Positions 37,169 to 44,696 of a DNA stretch of 64,000 nucleotides are shown here, one piece after another. The notes beneath the pieces are model-generated. The model saw only the letters and a list, made by a program, of their open reading frames with translations. It was not told the origin of the DNA and did not search any database. Made by a program: the position numbers and the translations under genes. The stretch spans positions 335,993-399,992 of the forward strand of contig NZ_FOMH01000005.1 in the NCBI RefSeq assembly GCF_900112575.1, in the 5' to 3' direction. The number at the start of each line of letters is the position of its first letter. The stretch's first letter is position 1. The DNA comes from Flavobacterium phragmitis (GTDB lineage: Bacteria > Bacteroidota > Bacteroidia > Flavobacteriales > Flavobacteriaceae).

Positions 37169-38125
37169 TTATTCCTTTCCCCAAATTCGAGTATTCAAAT
37201 CCAATTCTTGAACAATATCCTGCATAAAACGTACAATCGAAAGATCATCGCTGAGTAAATTGGGATCTAAAAGCGACGAATGAATAGGAGGTTCAAAATA
37301 ATTGTGAGACAGCGGAAAAGCGATATACATTTTTGAATGTATAAAAGAAATCGAAATCGTTTCATCCGATTTTTGGTTTAAGTCCAGAATTCTCTCCATC
37401 ATGGCTGGTGTTAAGATATATCTGGCTTCAATTTGATTTCTGGAATAGGTTACAAATTTGCTGTCAAATTCAGGATTCTCTAATTGAATCAAATCGGAAT
37501 TTCCAAAACTAAAAACGTTTTTAGAAAACCATGAACCAATAGAATCTCCAAAGCTTTTTGGGCGAACAACAGTCGAAACATTAAAGTTCTTGTTAAAGTC
37601 AGCCACAAAAATTATCCCTTCAAAAATGGTATGCCATTCTGTACGCGTTCCGTTTTTGGTTCGGGTTTCGGTTTTGTATTCGGCATGCACTTCAGAGAAC
37701 CAGAAAGCCGTTTTGTCAGCCGTACCTTCTACTAAATCCTGTGTTTTGTAACGATCTGGTCTGGTCGTAAAAAGTTCGGAACTGACAAACTCATAATGCG
37801 GTAATCCGCTTTGAGGTGTAATCTTTAGTGTTTCGTTAATTTCTTTTAATGCAGATCCAACCACATTGTTTTTATAAGCAGCTTTGTAGGCATTGGCATC
37901 GTCTCCAATTTGGTAATACATCACAATTCCAATAATAGCAGGAACAAGAGCGCCAAAAATGGCCAATGCTGGAAACCGAATCAAGAAACCAATAATTAAA
38001 ATGAGACCCGCAAGACCAAATAAAATATAAGCGGTCTTGTAGGTTTCGGCTATTTTTTTTCGGTCGATTTCCAATGTGTTTAAAACCTCTTGTAAAGGTT
38101 TTACACTCGTATTTTCAGAATCCAT
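37169..38125 (-). CDS. DUF3137 membrane protein
   Basis: This 318-residue protein has two adjacent membrane helices near residues 32-70 and a cytoplasmic domain containing the DUF3137 pattern (HYEFVSSELFTTRPDRYKTQDLVEG ... GTRTEWHTIFEGIIFVADF, quoted in parts). These proteins are often encoded next to LemA. Function is unknown, possibly envelope-linked. Its start overlaps the LemA stop by one base. Confidence 0.85.
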   Translation of the reverse strand: MDSENTSVKPLQEVLNTLEIDRKKIAETYKTAYILFGLAGLILIIGFLIRFPALAIFGALVPAIIGIVMYYQIGDDANAYKAAYKNNVVGSALKEINETLKITPQSGLPHYEFVSSELFTTRPDRYKTQDLVEGTADKTAFWFSEVHAEYKTETRTKNGTRTEWHTIFEGIIFVADFNKNFNVSTVVRPKSFGDSIGSWFSKNVFSFGNSDLIQLENPEFDSKFVTYSRNQIEARYILTPAMMERILDLNQKSDETISISFIHSKMYIAFPLSHNYFEPPIHSSLLDPNLLSDDLSIVRFMQDIVQELDLNTRIWGKE

Positions 38126-38679
38126 TAATTATTGAAAAGCTCTTTTGCGCTAATGTTTTTACGTTCTTCTGCTGGCGTTTCCAAAACATCTATTTGGGTA
38201 TAATTGAGCATTCCGGCAAACATATTTCCTGGAAACATCATAATGGCATTGTTATAACTGGTTACAGCAGCGTTGTAAGTTCTTCTTGCAGCTGCAATTT
38301 GTTCTTCACTTTCTGTCCAAGTCGATTGCAGGTTTAAAAAGTTGGTGTTGGCTTTTAAGTCTGGATAATTTTCAACTGTTACCATCAAACCTTTTACGGC
38401 TGTGCTTAATTGCGTGTCTAAACTGGCTTTTTCAGTATCAGTTAGAGAACCAGAATTCGCTTGTGCACGAAGTTCTACAATTTTAGTTAAAGTACTTTGT
38501 TCATAATTGGTGTATTGTTTAACCACTTCAACAAGATTCGGAATCAAATCAAAACGTTTCTTCAGCATCACATCAATTGCCGAAAAAGCATTGGTTACCT
38601 GATTCCTTTTTCCGATAAGCGAATTATAAATTAATACGCCAACAAAGATGAATACAATAAGTATTATAACAATAAACAT
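38125..38679 (-). CDS. lemA: LemA family protein
   Basis: This 184-residue protein has one N-terminal membrane helix (residues 3-19) and helical hairpins with the LemA hallmarks YNSLIGKRNQVTNAFSAIDV and KRFDLIPNLVEVVKQY. LemA proteins are membrane-anchored helical proteins of unclear function. It is first in the LemA-DUF3137 operon. Confidence 0.93.
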   Translation of the reverse strand: MFIVIILIVFIFVGVLIYNSLIGKRNQVTNAFSAIDVMLKKRFDLIPNLVEVVKQYTNYEQSTLTKIVELRAQANSGSLTDTEKASLDTQLSTAVKGLMVTVENYPDLKANTNFLNLQSTWTESEEQIAAARRTYNAAVTSYNNAIMMFPGNMFAGMLNYTQIDVLETPAEERKNISAKELFNN

Positions 38680-39045
38680 AACTTGAAAATATTAATTGGT
38701 TAGGAAGCAAATATATAGAAAAGGAAATAAGTTAGGGGCTTTTTTTTGTAGGAAAATGGGAAATAGAGAATAGAGAATAGAGAATAGAGAATAGAGAATA
38801 GAGAATAGAGAATAGAGAATAGAGAATAGAGAATAGAGAATAGAGAATAGAGAATAGAGAATAGAGAATGGAGGATTTAGAATGGAGGATTTAGAATGGA
38901 GGATTTAGAATGGAGGATTTAGAATAGAAAATATAGAAAATAGAGAATGGAGGATTTAGAATGAAGGATTTGGAATGGAGAATAGAAACCTTGTAGTCGC
39001 AATAACTATCGGGACTATTTATTTAGCGATAAAGCGCTATTTGTT
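38680..39045. other. Intergenic region dominated by a heptamer array
   Basis: About 365 bases between LemA and the next minus-strand gene. Most of it is the tandem repeat listed at 38764-38970. The flanks are A+T-rich without ORF or promoter that I can support. Confidence 0.6.
38764..38970. repeat. Heptanucleotide tandem repeat array TAGAGAA
   Basis: Fifteen perfect units of TAGAGAA occupy 38764-38868. They are followed by four perfect 14-base units TGGAGGATTTAGAA (38869-38924) and degenerate units to about 38970. The 14-mer is twice seven bases, so the array keeps a 7-base period. Length is likely variable between strains. Confidence 0.9.
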
Positions 39046-39390
39046 TTAGGCAATGTCGTGCTGATGTTTATCAAAATAGTTGGTTGCCATTTCTACTATT
39101 GCCTCTTTTGTGGTAAAACTGTATTGCACGCCATGATCGAGTGTGTACGATTCTCCAAGTTCAGGATGCTGTTCTTTCCCGTCTGCATGAAACGAATCGG
39201 TAACGTTTACCCAGAGATTACGATCTTGATCTTTAAAAGAATAGAGGTCAGAATCAGATACAATGAAGATTGTTCCATTGTCATTATCCAGTATAGATGT
39301 GTATTTACTGCTGGTGTAAGTGCCTAAAATACTAATGTTGGAATTGTATTTTTTAGACAACAAGTCTGTGATTTTTTTTGTTAGTGGCAT
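39046..39390 (-). CDS. Hypothetical protein, paralogue of the gene at 39763
   Basis: A 114-residue soluble protein sharing the layout of the neighbour gene: LLSKKYNSNISILGTYTSSKYTSIL, then FKDQDRNLWVNV and YSFTTKEAIVEMATNYFDKH. The two arose by duplication. No signal peptide, membrane helix or known motif is visible. Function unknown. Confidence 0.7.
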   Translation of the reverse strand: MPLTKKITDLLSKKYNSNISILGTYTSSKYTSILDNDNGTIFIVSDSDLYSFKDQDRNLWVNVTDSFHADGKEQHPELGESYTLDHGVQYSFTTKEAIVEMATNYFDKHQHDIA

Positions 39391-39762
39391 AACATGTGGA
39401 TTTTTTTTGTCTTTGAAACTGTAAATTTAAAATTACGAAATTTATCGTTTTAGCCACTAAAAGTTTTTTTTGTATTAAAATAAGTTTTTTTTTCGAATAA
39501 TTATAAGTGGATTTTGTGTTGTAAGGTGTTGCTATTTAGTTGTTTTTTTGAGAAAAAAAAGACAGCAACTAATTAAAGTGCTGTCTTCCTGTAAGTAAAT
39601 TGTAATTTTTGCATTTTAAAACCAAATCAAAATTTTAAAACGCGGCATTCAGATTGAATGCGTACAGTTTAGGTAATTACTAAATAAAGCGAAACGCAGG
39701 TTATTTCGTTTCTAAATGCTTTGCTTTAGTGTCTTTACTGATAACAATTTAACAGTGTATTT
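39391..39762. other. Intergenic region with terminator and a repeated 56-base block
   Basis: It contains the hairpin at 39559-39587 and a block at 39656-39711 (starting GAATGCGTACAGTTT) that recurs at 51969-52024 near another minus-strand gene end. On the minus strand the stretch before the block reads ...KAKHLETK and a stop, perhaps the leftover end of a lost gene. Confidence 0.55.
39559..39587 (-). terminator. Intrinsic terminator
   Basis: Arms AAGACAGCA and TGCTGTCTT, followed on the minus strand by TTTTTT. It should stop transcription of the paralogue at 39763-40236. Confidence 0.85.
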
Positions 39763-40236
39763 TTAATTGAAAGAAACATAAGTGTCGGTTTTGTCAAACA
39801 TTCGGACTTTAAACTTATGAAGGTTCAAATTGATTTTTGTTTTTTTATCACGATCTTCATAGAAAAGCAGTTTTTGATTGACGATTTTAATTCCATAGTT
39901 AGAATCAATAAATTTTTCGAAATAGATTACCGCTTTTTCCAGAACTTCCTCTTTGGTGGTAAAAGTATAAGTAATGCCATCTTTTCTAGTATATTCTTGT
40001 CCTACTCTCGGGTAAAATTTCTTGTCATTATAAATAAATGACTTTGGTGTAGTAGTCCATAAATTCTCATTTGAATCCTTGAATATATATACAGAATCAT
40101 ACGAAACAGAAAACATGGTCCCGTTCTTAGTGTCCAATATAGATTTAAATCTGCCGTCCAGATTGTTGCTCAGAATCGTAATGCGTGATTTGTATTTTTT
40201 GGATAGTAGTTCAATCACTTTTTGTATCGTCTGCAT
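39763..40236 (-). CDS. Hypothetical protein, paralogue of the gene at 39046
   Basis: A 157-residue soluble protein homologous over its first ~115 residues to the shorter downstream gene (shared LLSKKY, FKDxxxNLW and YxFTTKE words) with an extra ~40-residue C-terminal part. No motif tells its role. It is transcribed alone and ends at the hairpin at 39559-39587. Confidence 0.7.
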   Translation of the reverse strand: MQTIQKVIELLSKKYKSRITILSNNLDGRFKSILDTKNGTMFSVSYDSVYIFKDSNENLWTTTPKSFIYNDKKFYPRVGQEYTRKDGITYTFTTKEEVLEKAVIYFEKFIDSNYGIKIVNQKLLFYEDRDKKTKINLNLHKFKVRMFDKTDTYVSFN

Positions 40237-40803
40237 GCTAAATTATTTTAATTGCCATATTTATTTACGAGTTGTGTAAAATTATGGTTTAAAGGATTGA
40301 TACAATGGCTCTTAAAAGTTATAAAAACACTATAAAAAGTTTAAATTTAAGAAGTTAGGTTTTTAGTTGCAAAGTGAGAAAGTTGCAAAGCTACAGAGCT
40401 TTTTTTACTTTGAGATTTAATATTTGAGTGTCATCCTGAGCGGAGTCGAAGGCTTTTTAAAATTTGAGGTTCTATAAAGACAGGTATTAAATGTAGAAAA
40501 TATATTTCAATACTACGGATCTTTTTGATATGGGATGCTGTAATAACTGGAATAAAATCCAGCCCTAGAATATTAATCGAGCCTATGGCTCTTTAAAGTC
40601 AGTTCTTTAGATTTTAGGGTATAAAATAGCAAACCAAATCAACACGAATCTTACATAATTTCAGTTTAATTTTTAATAAAAAACTCAATTTCAATTAATT
40701 AACTTTTATTAAAGAAAGCTTTAACAGCGTGTATTTCCGTCGGCTTTTTGAAATAAGTAATTTTAGGTAAATCAAATTAATAACGTTTTAAAAAATTAAA
40801 ATC
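40237..40803. other. Long intergenic region upstream of the PfpI-like gene
   Basis: About 570 bases without a gene. It contains a GTCATCCTGAGCGGAGTCGAA word at 40430-40452, a flavobacterial palindromic repeat remnant related in style to the one at 62110. The remainder is A+T-rich and shows no ORF or structure I can support. Confidence 0.45.
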
Positions 40804-41352
40804 ATGAAAAAGAATATAGCCATATTAGCCACAAACGGTTTTGAAGAATCAGAATTAGCATCTCCTAAAGCCTATCTGGAAGAGCAGGGCTGGAATGCAG
40901 ATATCGTCAGTTTGAAATCTGGAACTATCAAAGCTTGGAAAGACGGAAATTGGAGCAACGAATATAATGTTGATGTCGTATTAGATCAGGCAAATGAAGC
41001 CGATTACGATGCATTGGTCCTGCCTGGAGGAGTAATTAATCCTGATTTATTAAGAAGAGAAGAAGCGGCAGTAGATTTTGTACGTTCCTTTTTTGAAAGT
41101 AAAAAACCGGTAGCTGCTATTTGTCATGGACCTCAAATTTTGGTCGATGCCGATGTTTTAGAAGGTCGAAAAGTAACTTCATTCTTCTCTGTTAAAAACG
41201 ATTTGAAGAATGCCGGAGCACAATGGGAAGACTCGGAAGTTGTCGTAGACAACGGATTAGTGACGAGCCGAAACCCAAATGATTTACCCGCTTTTAATAA
41301 AAAAATGGTGGAAGAAATTAAAGAGGGAATACATGAACGTCAGAGAGCGTAA
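40804..41352 (+). CDS. DJ-1/PfpI family protein
   Basis: This 182-residue protein has the nucleophile elbow AAICHGPQ with Cys107 and His108, the acidic GFEESELASP near residues 12-21, and PGGVINPDLLR at about 74-84. It matches the YhbO/PfpI group, which handles damaged or glycated molecules or acts as a chaperone or amidotransferase-like enzyme. It is cytoplasmic. A strong terminator follows. Confidence 0.92.
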   Translation: MKKNIAILATNGFEESELASPKAYLEEQGWNADIVSLKSGTIKAWKDGNWSNEYNVDVVLDQANEADYDALVLPGGVINPDLLRREEAAVDFVRSFFESKKPVAAICHGPQILVDADVLEGRKVTSFFSVKNDLKNAGAQWEDSEVVVDNGLVTSRNPNDLPAFNKKMVEEIKEGIHERQRA

Positions 41353-41387
41353 TTAGATAATTCTATTTAGATTATCAAATTATAGAA

Positions 41388-41417
41388 AAATGCAAGATCA
41401 ATTTTGTTCTTGCATTT
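41388..41417 (+). terminator. Intrinsic terminator of the PfpI-like gene
   Basis: Arms AAATGCAAGA and TCTTGCATTT, then TTTTTG. It lies about 36 bases after the stop codon. Confidence 0.9.
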
Positions 41418-41574
41418 TTTTTGTTGTCGTTTGAATTTTGTAAATTATAAATCAAAAATTCCGCTAGGAATGAAAAATATTGTAGCAATGGATTTCAATC
41501 CGTTGAATGAAAGTCGATTTAGTATTGAAGTTCCGTAGGAACGATGCATTTTTTATCTCGCCAAAAGTTGAATA

Positions 41575-41991
41575 TTAATCAAAATATTCAATTAATTCTT
41601 TATCCTCTATGACAATATGGTCTGTAATATGAAAGACTTCCTTAATCCAAGGATGTTCCAAGGCCTCTTTTCTGTCAAGTATTTTTCCAAGAAGGGGATG
41701 ATTCCATGGTGATTCTTCTTTATCAATTAAGCCTATTTGGTATTCGTCATTTTCACTGAGCCAGATTCTAAATGGAAACGAAAACCTATTTTTAGGTTCG
41801 TCGTCTATTCCCCAGTCTCCAATACTGATTATTCCAACTGCAAATTTATGATCGTGTCCTTTTGTGAATTTTAAATAATAAATTGTGAATGCATCTTCAT
41901 CCTTATACACAAATCGAGTTAATTTGGTAGTTTTGTTGTTACAACAGTCACAAACTTCAATGTTTGGTTCTTCGAATTCTATTCGTATCAT
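41575..41991 (-). CDS. Hypothetical protein with CxxC motif
   Basis: A 138-residue soluble acidic protein. Near the N terminus is CDCCNNKT, a possible zinc site, and the rest has many Trp, Asp and Glu residues (RIWLSENDEYQIG, SPWNHPLLGKILDRKEALEHP). It resembles small zinc-ribbon-like unknowns such as DUF2199, but I am not sure. It lies just before the structured RNA and is transcribed away from it. Confidence 0.55.
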   Translation of the reverse strand: MIRIEFEEPNIEVCDCCNNKTTKLTRFVYKDEDAFTIYYLKFTKGHDHKFAVGIISIGDWGIDDEPKNRFSFPFRIWLSENDEYQIGLIDKEESPWNHPLLGKILDRKEALEHPWIKEVFHITDHIVIEDKELIEYFD

Positions 41992-42122
41992 TTAAAATAT
42001 TTAATAGCTTTTTCAAATGTATAATTTTCGATTGTGATTTAATACATTTGGTTGAGTTTGTTCTTTTAAAAGTATCAGATATTTTATTGAAAGAAAAATC
42101 TTTCTTTAAAAAAAAGTTTTCT

Positions 42123-42130
42123 TACATTTG
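42123..42130 (+). promoter_or_regulatory. -7 promoter element of the structured RNA / 77-aa ORF
   Basis: TACATTTG is a perfect TAnnTTTG, about 40 bases before the structured RNA. The -33 region is only TTTC-like. Transcription should start near 42136. Confidence 0.65.
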
Positions 42131-42169
42131 GAGTTCTTAAATCTTCACATTAAGACAACATAAAATTTG

Positions 42170-42250
42170 CCCTTGTGCTATGTAGTAAAGCTCCGAAAGG
42201 ACTTTGACGCCGTGAAGAAGCGTAAGACTGCTAAGGCATGAGGGTTTTTT
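42170..42250 (+). ncRNA. Candidate structured RNA ending in an intrinsic terminator
   Basis: A 75-base module folds as a three-way junction by inspection. P1 is CCCTTGTGC (42170-42178) with GCATGAGGG (42236-42244), nine pairs including two wobbles. P2 is GTAGT (42182-42186) with ACTGC (42227-42231). P3 is AAAGCTCC-GAAA-GGACTTT with a GNRA tetraloop (42187-42205). P4 is ACGC/GCGT. Six T follow P1. It may be a small RNA or an attenuator for the ORF starting 17 bases later. The G+C content is higher than the surroundings. I do not recognise the class. Confidence 0.6.
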
Positions 42251-42267
42251 CTTAAATTCTTCACTTT

Positions 42268-42501
42268 ATGAAAACAAAGACCCTTTCCCAAGAAGCCGAA
42301 ACAAGGCTGATTGATTTTTTTAATCATATTATAGATCCCGAAGATATGGCTAAAACCTTAAGACTAGCCAATTTTTCAATTGCGTTGGGTGTTATGAATG
42401 AATACGAATACTTCCAAAATGAAATTATCAAATTAAGCGACTGCTATTTTTGGATTAATGAACTGGCGGAGATTTTGAATCCTTATTTGAGTGAGGAGTA
42501 A
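42268..42501 (+). CDS. Hypothetical 77-residue protein, intact member of a decayed family
   Basis: A 77-residue helical, acidic protein (opening MKTKTLSQEAETRLIDFFNH, ending WINELAEILNPYLSEE). No signal peptide or membrane helix. It is preceded by the structured RNA and followed by a strong terminator. Three truncated relatives of its 3' half lie at 43280, 47388 and 47883, each also followed by the same terminator. Function not known. Confidence 0.7.
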   Translation: MKTKTLSQEAETRLIDFFNHIIDPEDMAKTLRLANFSIALGVMNEYEYFQNEIIKLSDCYFWINELAEILNPYLSEE

Positions 42502-42516
42502 AGCTTGTTAAAATGG

Positions 42517-42549
42517 AAAAACCTCGATTTTTTTAAGATCGAGGTTTTT
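42517..42549 (+). terminator. Intrinsic terminator of the 77-aa ORF
   Basis: Arms AAAAACCTCGAT and ATCGAGGTTTTT form a 12-bp stem with a T/A-rich loop, then TGTTTTT. Copies recur at 43432, 47602 and 48040. Confidence 0.9.
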
Positions 42550-42625
42550 TGTTTTTCTGTTATTGTAAGTTTAAAAAATGCAGATGTGCGAGCGTCCTGT
42601 TTATGAATGTTTCATTGCGCACAGT

Positions 42626-42731
42626 TTGTCATTTCGACTGAAAGGAGAAATCACACACGTATATCGCCAAAGATTGACGACATGCTTTGCGGAGTTTCTA
42701 GTGTGATTTCTCCCTCTGGTCGAAATGACAA
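42626..42731. repeat. GTCATTTCGAC palindromic element, copy A
   Basis: Outer arms TTGTCATTTCGAC (42626-42638) and GTCGAAATGACAA (42719-42731) enclose inner arms GAGAAATCACAC / GTGTGATTTCTC and a central CAAAGATTG block. Two longer copies follow at 43127 and 47734, and a decayed one lies at 27264. It looks like a flavobacterial REP/MITE-type extragenic element. Confidence 0.85.
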
Positions 42732-42794
42732 TTACAGATGCAACAAAAATTATGAGATACATTTAAGCTTCTATTCAAAATGATAATTTAGAAA

Positions 42795-43088
42795 TTAAAA
42801 AGTTTCATTAAAATTCTTTATTAATTCAATTTTTTTATCTCTTCGCCATTTTTTCAATTCTTTTTCTCGTGTAATTGCTTCCTGTATCCAAGTAAATTTT
42901 TCATAGTAAACTAAGAACTGAATATTATATTTTGCTACAAAACTACTGATGTTTAAATCTATGTTTTCTTTATGTTTTGCAAGTCTTTTTCTTAAGTTAT
43001 TAGTAACACCAATATAAAAAGAAGAGCGATGTTCATTTGTTATGATGTAAACGTAGTAACTGTGATAGCCAATTTGAGTATTTAGCAT
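42795..43088 (-). CDS. Single-domain GIY-YIG nuclease
   Basis: This 97-residue protein starts at the ATG at 43088. A longer start at 43133 would run into the palindromic element and is rejected. The whole protein is one GIY-YIG domain: YYVYIITN and FYIGVTN for the two motif strands, LRKRLAKHKE with the catalytic Arg, and EAITREKELKKWRRDKK with the metal-binding Glu. These small nucleases (YhbQ-like) nick DNA or have unknown targets. It is flanked on both sides by direct copies of the palindromic element. Confidence 0.9.
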   Translation of the reverse strand: MLNTQIGYHSYYVYIITNEHRSSFYIGVTNNLRKRLAKHKENIDLNISSFVAKYNIQFLVYYEKFTWIQEAITREKELKKWRRDKKIELIKNFNETF

Positions 43089-43126
43089 TTTATTTTTTTT
43101 GTAAGAATATACATATTTTATGTAAT

Positions 43127-43258
43127 TTGTCATTTCGACCGAAGGGAAAAATCACACACGTATATCGGCAAAGATTGGCGACATACTTTGTGGAGTTTCT
43201 AGTGTGATTTACTTCGTCTGTTCGCTATCGCTCGAGTCTCCTTACGTCGAAATGACAA
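43127..43258. repeat. GTCATTTCGAC palindromic element, copy B
   Basis: A 132-base copy with the same 13-base outer arms. It differs from the 42626 copy by an extra CGTCTGTTCGCTATCGCTCG segment near the right end. The copy at 47734 is almost identical and also continues into the same pseudogene fragment. Confidence 0.85.
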
Positions 43259-43279
43259 ACTGCGCCTTATACTGTAAAC

Positions 43280-43418
43280 TCAAGTAAATTACATTTTAGC
43301 TCTCGGCGTAATGCGACAACACGAAACCCTCCAAATAGGACTAACCAATTTTGAAGACAATTATTATTGGCTCAATGAATTGGCGGAGATTTTGAATCCT
43401 TATTTGAGTGAGGGGTAG
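43280..43418 (+). pseudogene. Truncated relative of the 77-aa ORF, fragment 1
   Basis: An in-frame stretch corresponding to about the C-terminal 45 residues of the 77-aa protein (ILALGVMRQHETLQIG ... WLNELAEILNPYLSEG). The 5' half is missing and replaced by the palindromic element. The following terminator stem has one mismatch (43432-43463). Confidence 0.8.
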
Positions 43419-43431
43419 GGTTATAGAATGG

Positions 43432-43463
43432 AAAAACCTAGATTTTTTAGGATCGAGGTTTTT
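43432..43463 (+). terminator. Degenerate terminator copy after fragment 1
   Basis: Same hairpin as after the intact ORF but with one mismatch in the left arm (CCTAGAT instead of CCTCGAT). A T tract follows. Confidence 0.6.
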
Positions 43464-43468
43464 TGTTT

Positions 43469-43921
43469 TTAGAAATCTATGTGTTCCTTGCTTTGTGGGC
43501 GCGGATTTCAAATTCTTACTATCATTAGGTTTCTCCAAGCACTATTCGTTTCGGTTGTAGATATTATTTACCAGATGTTAGTTTTAGTTTTTATAAAATG
43601 TTTCTTGACCTACTTACTTTAGACTTTGCCTAATGTGTTGCGTAAGTAAAATGTAACTAAAACACTAAAAATCAGGTATAAATACTTATGTCAGATTGAT
43701 TCATTTCTTATAATTTTGATTACATATTCAATCCCGCTGTTCGTTGCAATCTTGTATTGTCTACAATCTCAAATTATTAGTTAAGATTTCATTTTTTTAA
43801 GATATAGTGTTAAAAATTGTTGTTTTTTTGAATTTATTTCTGTTTACATCAACTAAATAATAGCTATTTATAATTCCAATATTGGAAAAGTTATTTATTA
43901 CTAACCTTAATTAATCAATTT
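43469..43921. other. Upstream region of the lipoprotein-OMP operon
   Basis: About 450 bases without a gene. The first ~55 bases match sequence after fragment 2 (47640-47697), so the duplication extends past the terminator. The end contains the palindrome at 43874-43887. No clear TAnnTTTG was found. Confidence 0.6.
43874..43887. promoter_or_regulatory. Perfect 14-bp palindrome, operator candidate
   Basis: TTCCAATATTGGAA reads the same on both strands and lies 34 bases upstream of the lipoprotein start codon. This is a typical size and location for a dimeric repressor site. No regulator gene adjoins. Confidence 0.55.
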
Positions 43922-44692
43922 ATGAGTAAAAGTTACCTGTATCTTAATGTATTTTTTCTATCGTTATTTGTTTTTTTTAGTTCTTGTCAAAATGATACGT
44001 ATTTAGAGCCTGAATTAACACCAAAAAAATACTCTTACACTATTCCCAATAGAATAAGCTTTGATTTTTCTCAACAATCAATAAACAGTCGCTCTATTAT
44101 TCCTTATAATAATAGTTTGGTTTTAAAGAATATAGGTGACTCCGATATTTCAGGAGAATTTATTGTTCTAGCATTCAATAAAAATGAAAAAAACTATCAT
44201 AATCTCTCCTTTATTGAGAGAGGTGATATTTTAAGTTTAAGCAAAAATGAAAGCCAGGCCGAAATTCAAATGGAACAGACAAACCTGTTGTTTTCAGACA
44301 ATAATGTTGTAGCATCGATTTTAAATTTTAATGATGCTATTTCTGACCACAAACTAAACGGATTTTATAAAGGGGAACTAAATATTTACAACGATGATAA
44401 TGAATTTTTTAAAAGCCTTACTTGTACAGGATATATAGATTATCAGGGAAAATTTATGTTTTTTGTTGAAGAAAATGATGAGGATAATATAGTGGTTTTA
44501 CAAGGAAATATTAACACAGGAAATATGATTTCTGGTAAAATTCTGAAAAGAGATGGCACCAATCTATCGCCAATAGTAAATATTACCAGTGACCTTTTAA
44601 ATTTAAATGGAACAAACTTATCTGGTAAAGTATCATTTACTGAAGAAAGTAATGAGCGCATACTACAATTTAATCTAACTCACCAAAACTGA
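43922..44692 (+). CDS. Unknown lipoprotein paired with an outer-membrane protein
   Basis: This 256-residue protein has a lipoprotein signal (FFLSLFVFFSSC, Cys22). The mature part is Asn/Ser/Asp-rich and beta-rich, with words such as KGELNIYNDDNEFFKSLTC and LQGNINTGNMISGKIL, and looks like a surface or periplasm-facing beta-sandwich. Family not recognised. It starts 34 bases after the palindrome and is followed at 4 bases by the large outer-membrane protein, so the two work together. Confidence 0.75.
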   Translation: MSKSYLYLNVFFLSLFVFFSSCQNDTYLEPELTPKKYSYTIPNRISFDFSQQSINSRSIIPYNNSLVLKNIGDSDISGEFIVLAFNKNEKNYHNLSFIERGDILSLSKNESQAEIQMEQTNLLFSDNNVVASILNFNDAISDHKLNGFYKGELNIYNDDNEFFKSLTCTGYIDYQGKFMFFVEENDEDNIVVLQGNINTGNMISGKILKRDGTNLSPIVNITSDLLNLNGTNLSGKVSFTEESNERILQFNLTHQN

Positions 44693-44696
44693 TTTT

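Noticed and set aside
38764..38970. Tandem repeats as a possible CRISPR array
   Set aside because: Units are directly adjacent without spacers and there are no cas genes.
40290..40350. Very short plus-strand ORF of 17 codons
   Set aside because: Too short, no promoter, low-complexity composition.
42170..42243. A basic reading frame ending VKKRKTAKA across the structured RNA
   Set aside because: No ATG start, only about 24 codons, and the same bases form nested helices with a terminator, which explains them better.
43089..43133. Upstream start codon of the GIY-YIG gene
   Set aside because: The extension enters the palindromic element and the GIY-YIG fold is complete from 43088.
43341..43538. 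Minus-strand 65-codon ORF
   Set aside because: It is the reverse reading of the 77-aa ORF fragment and its terminator.
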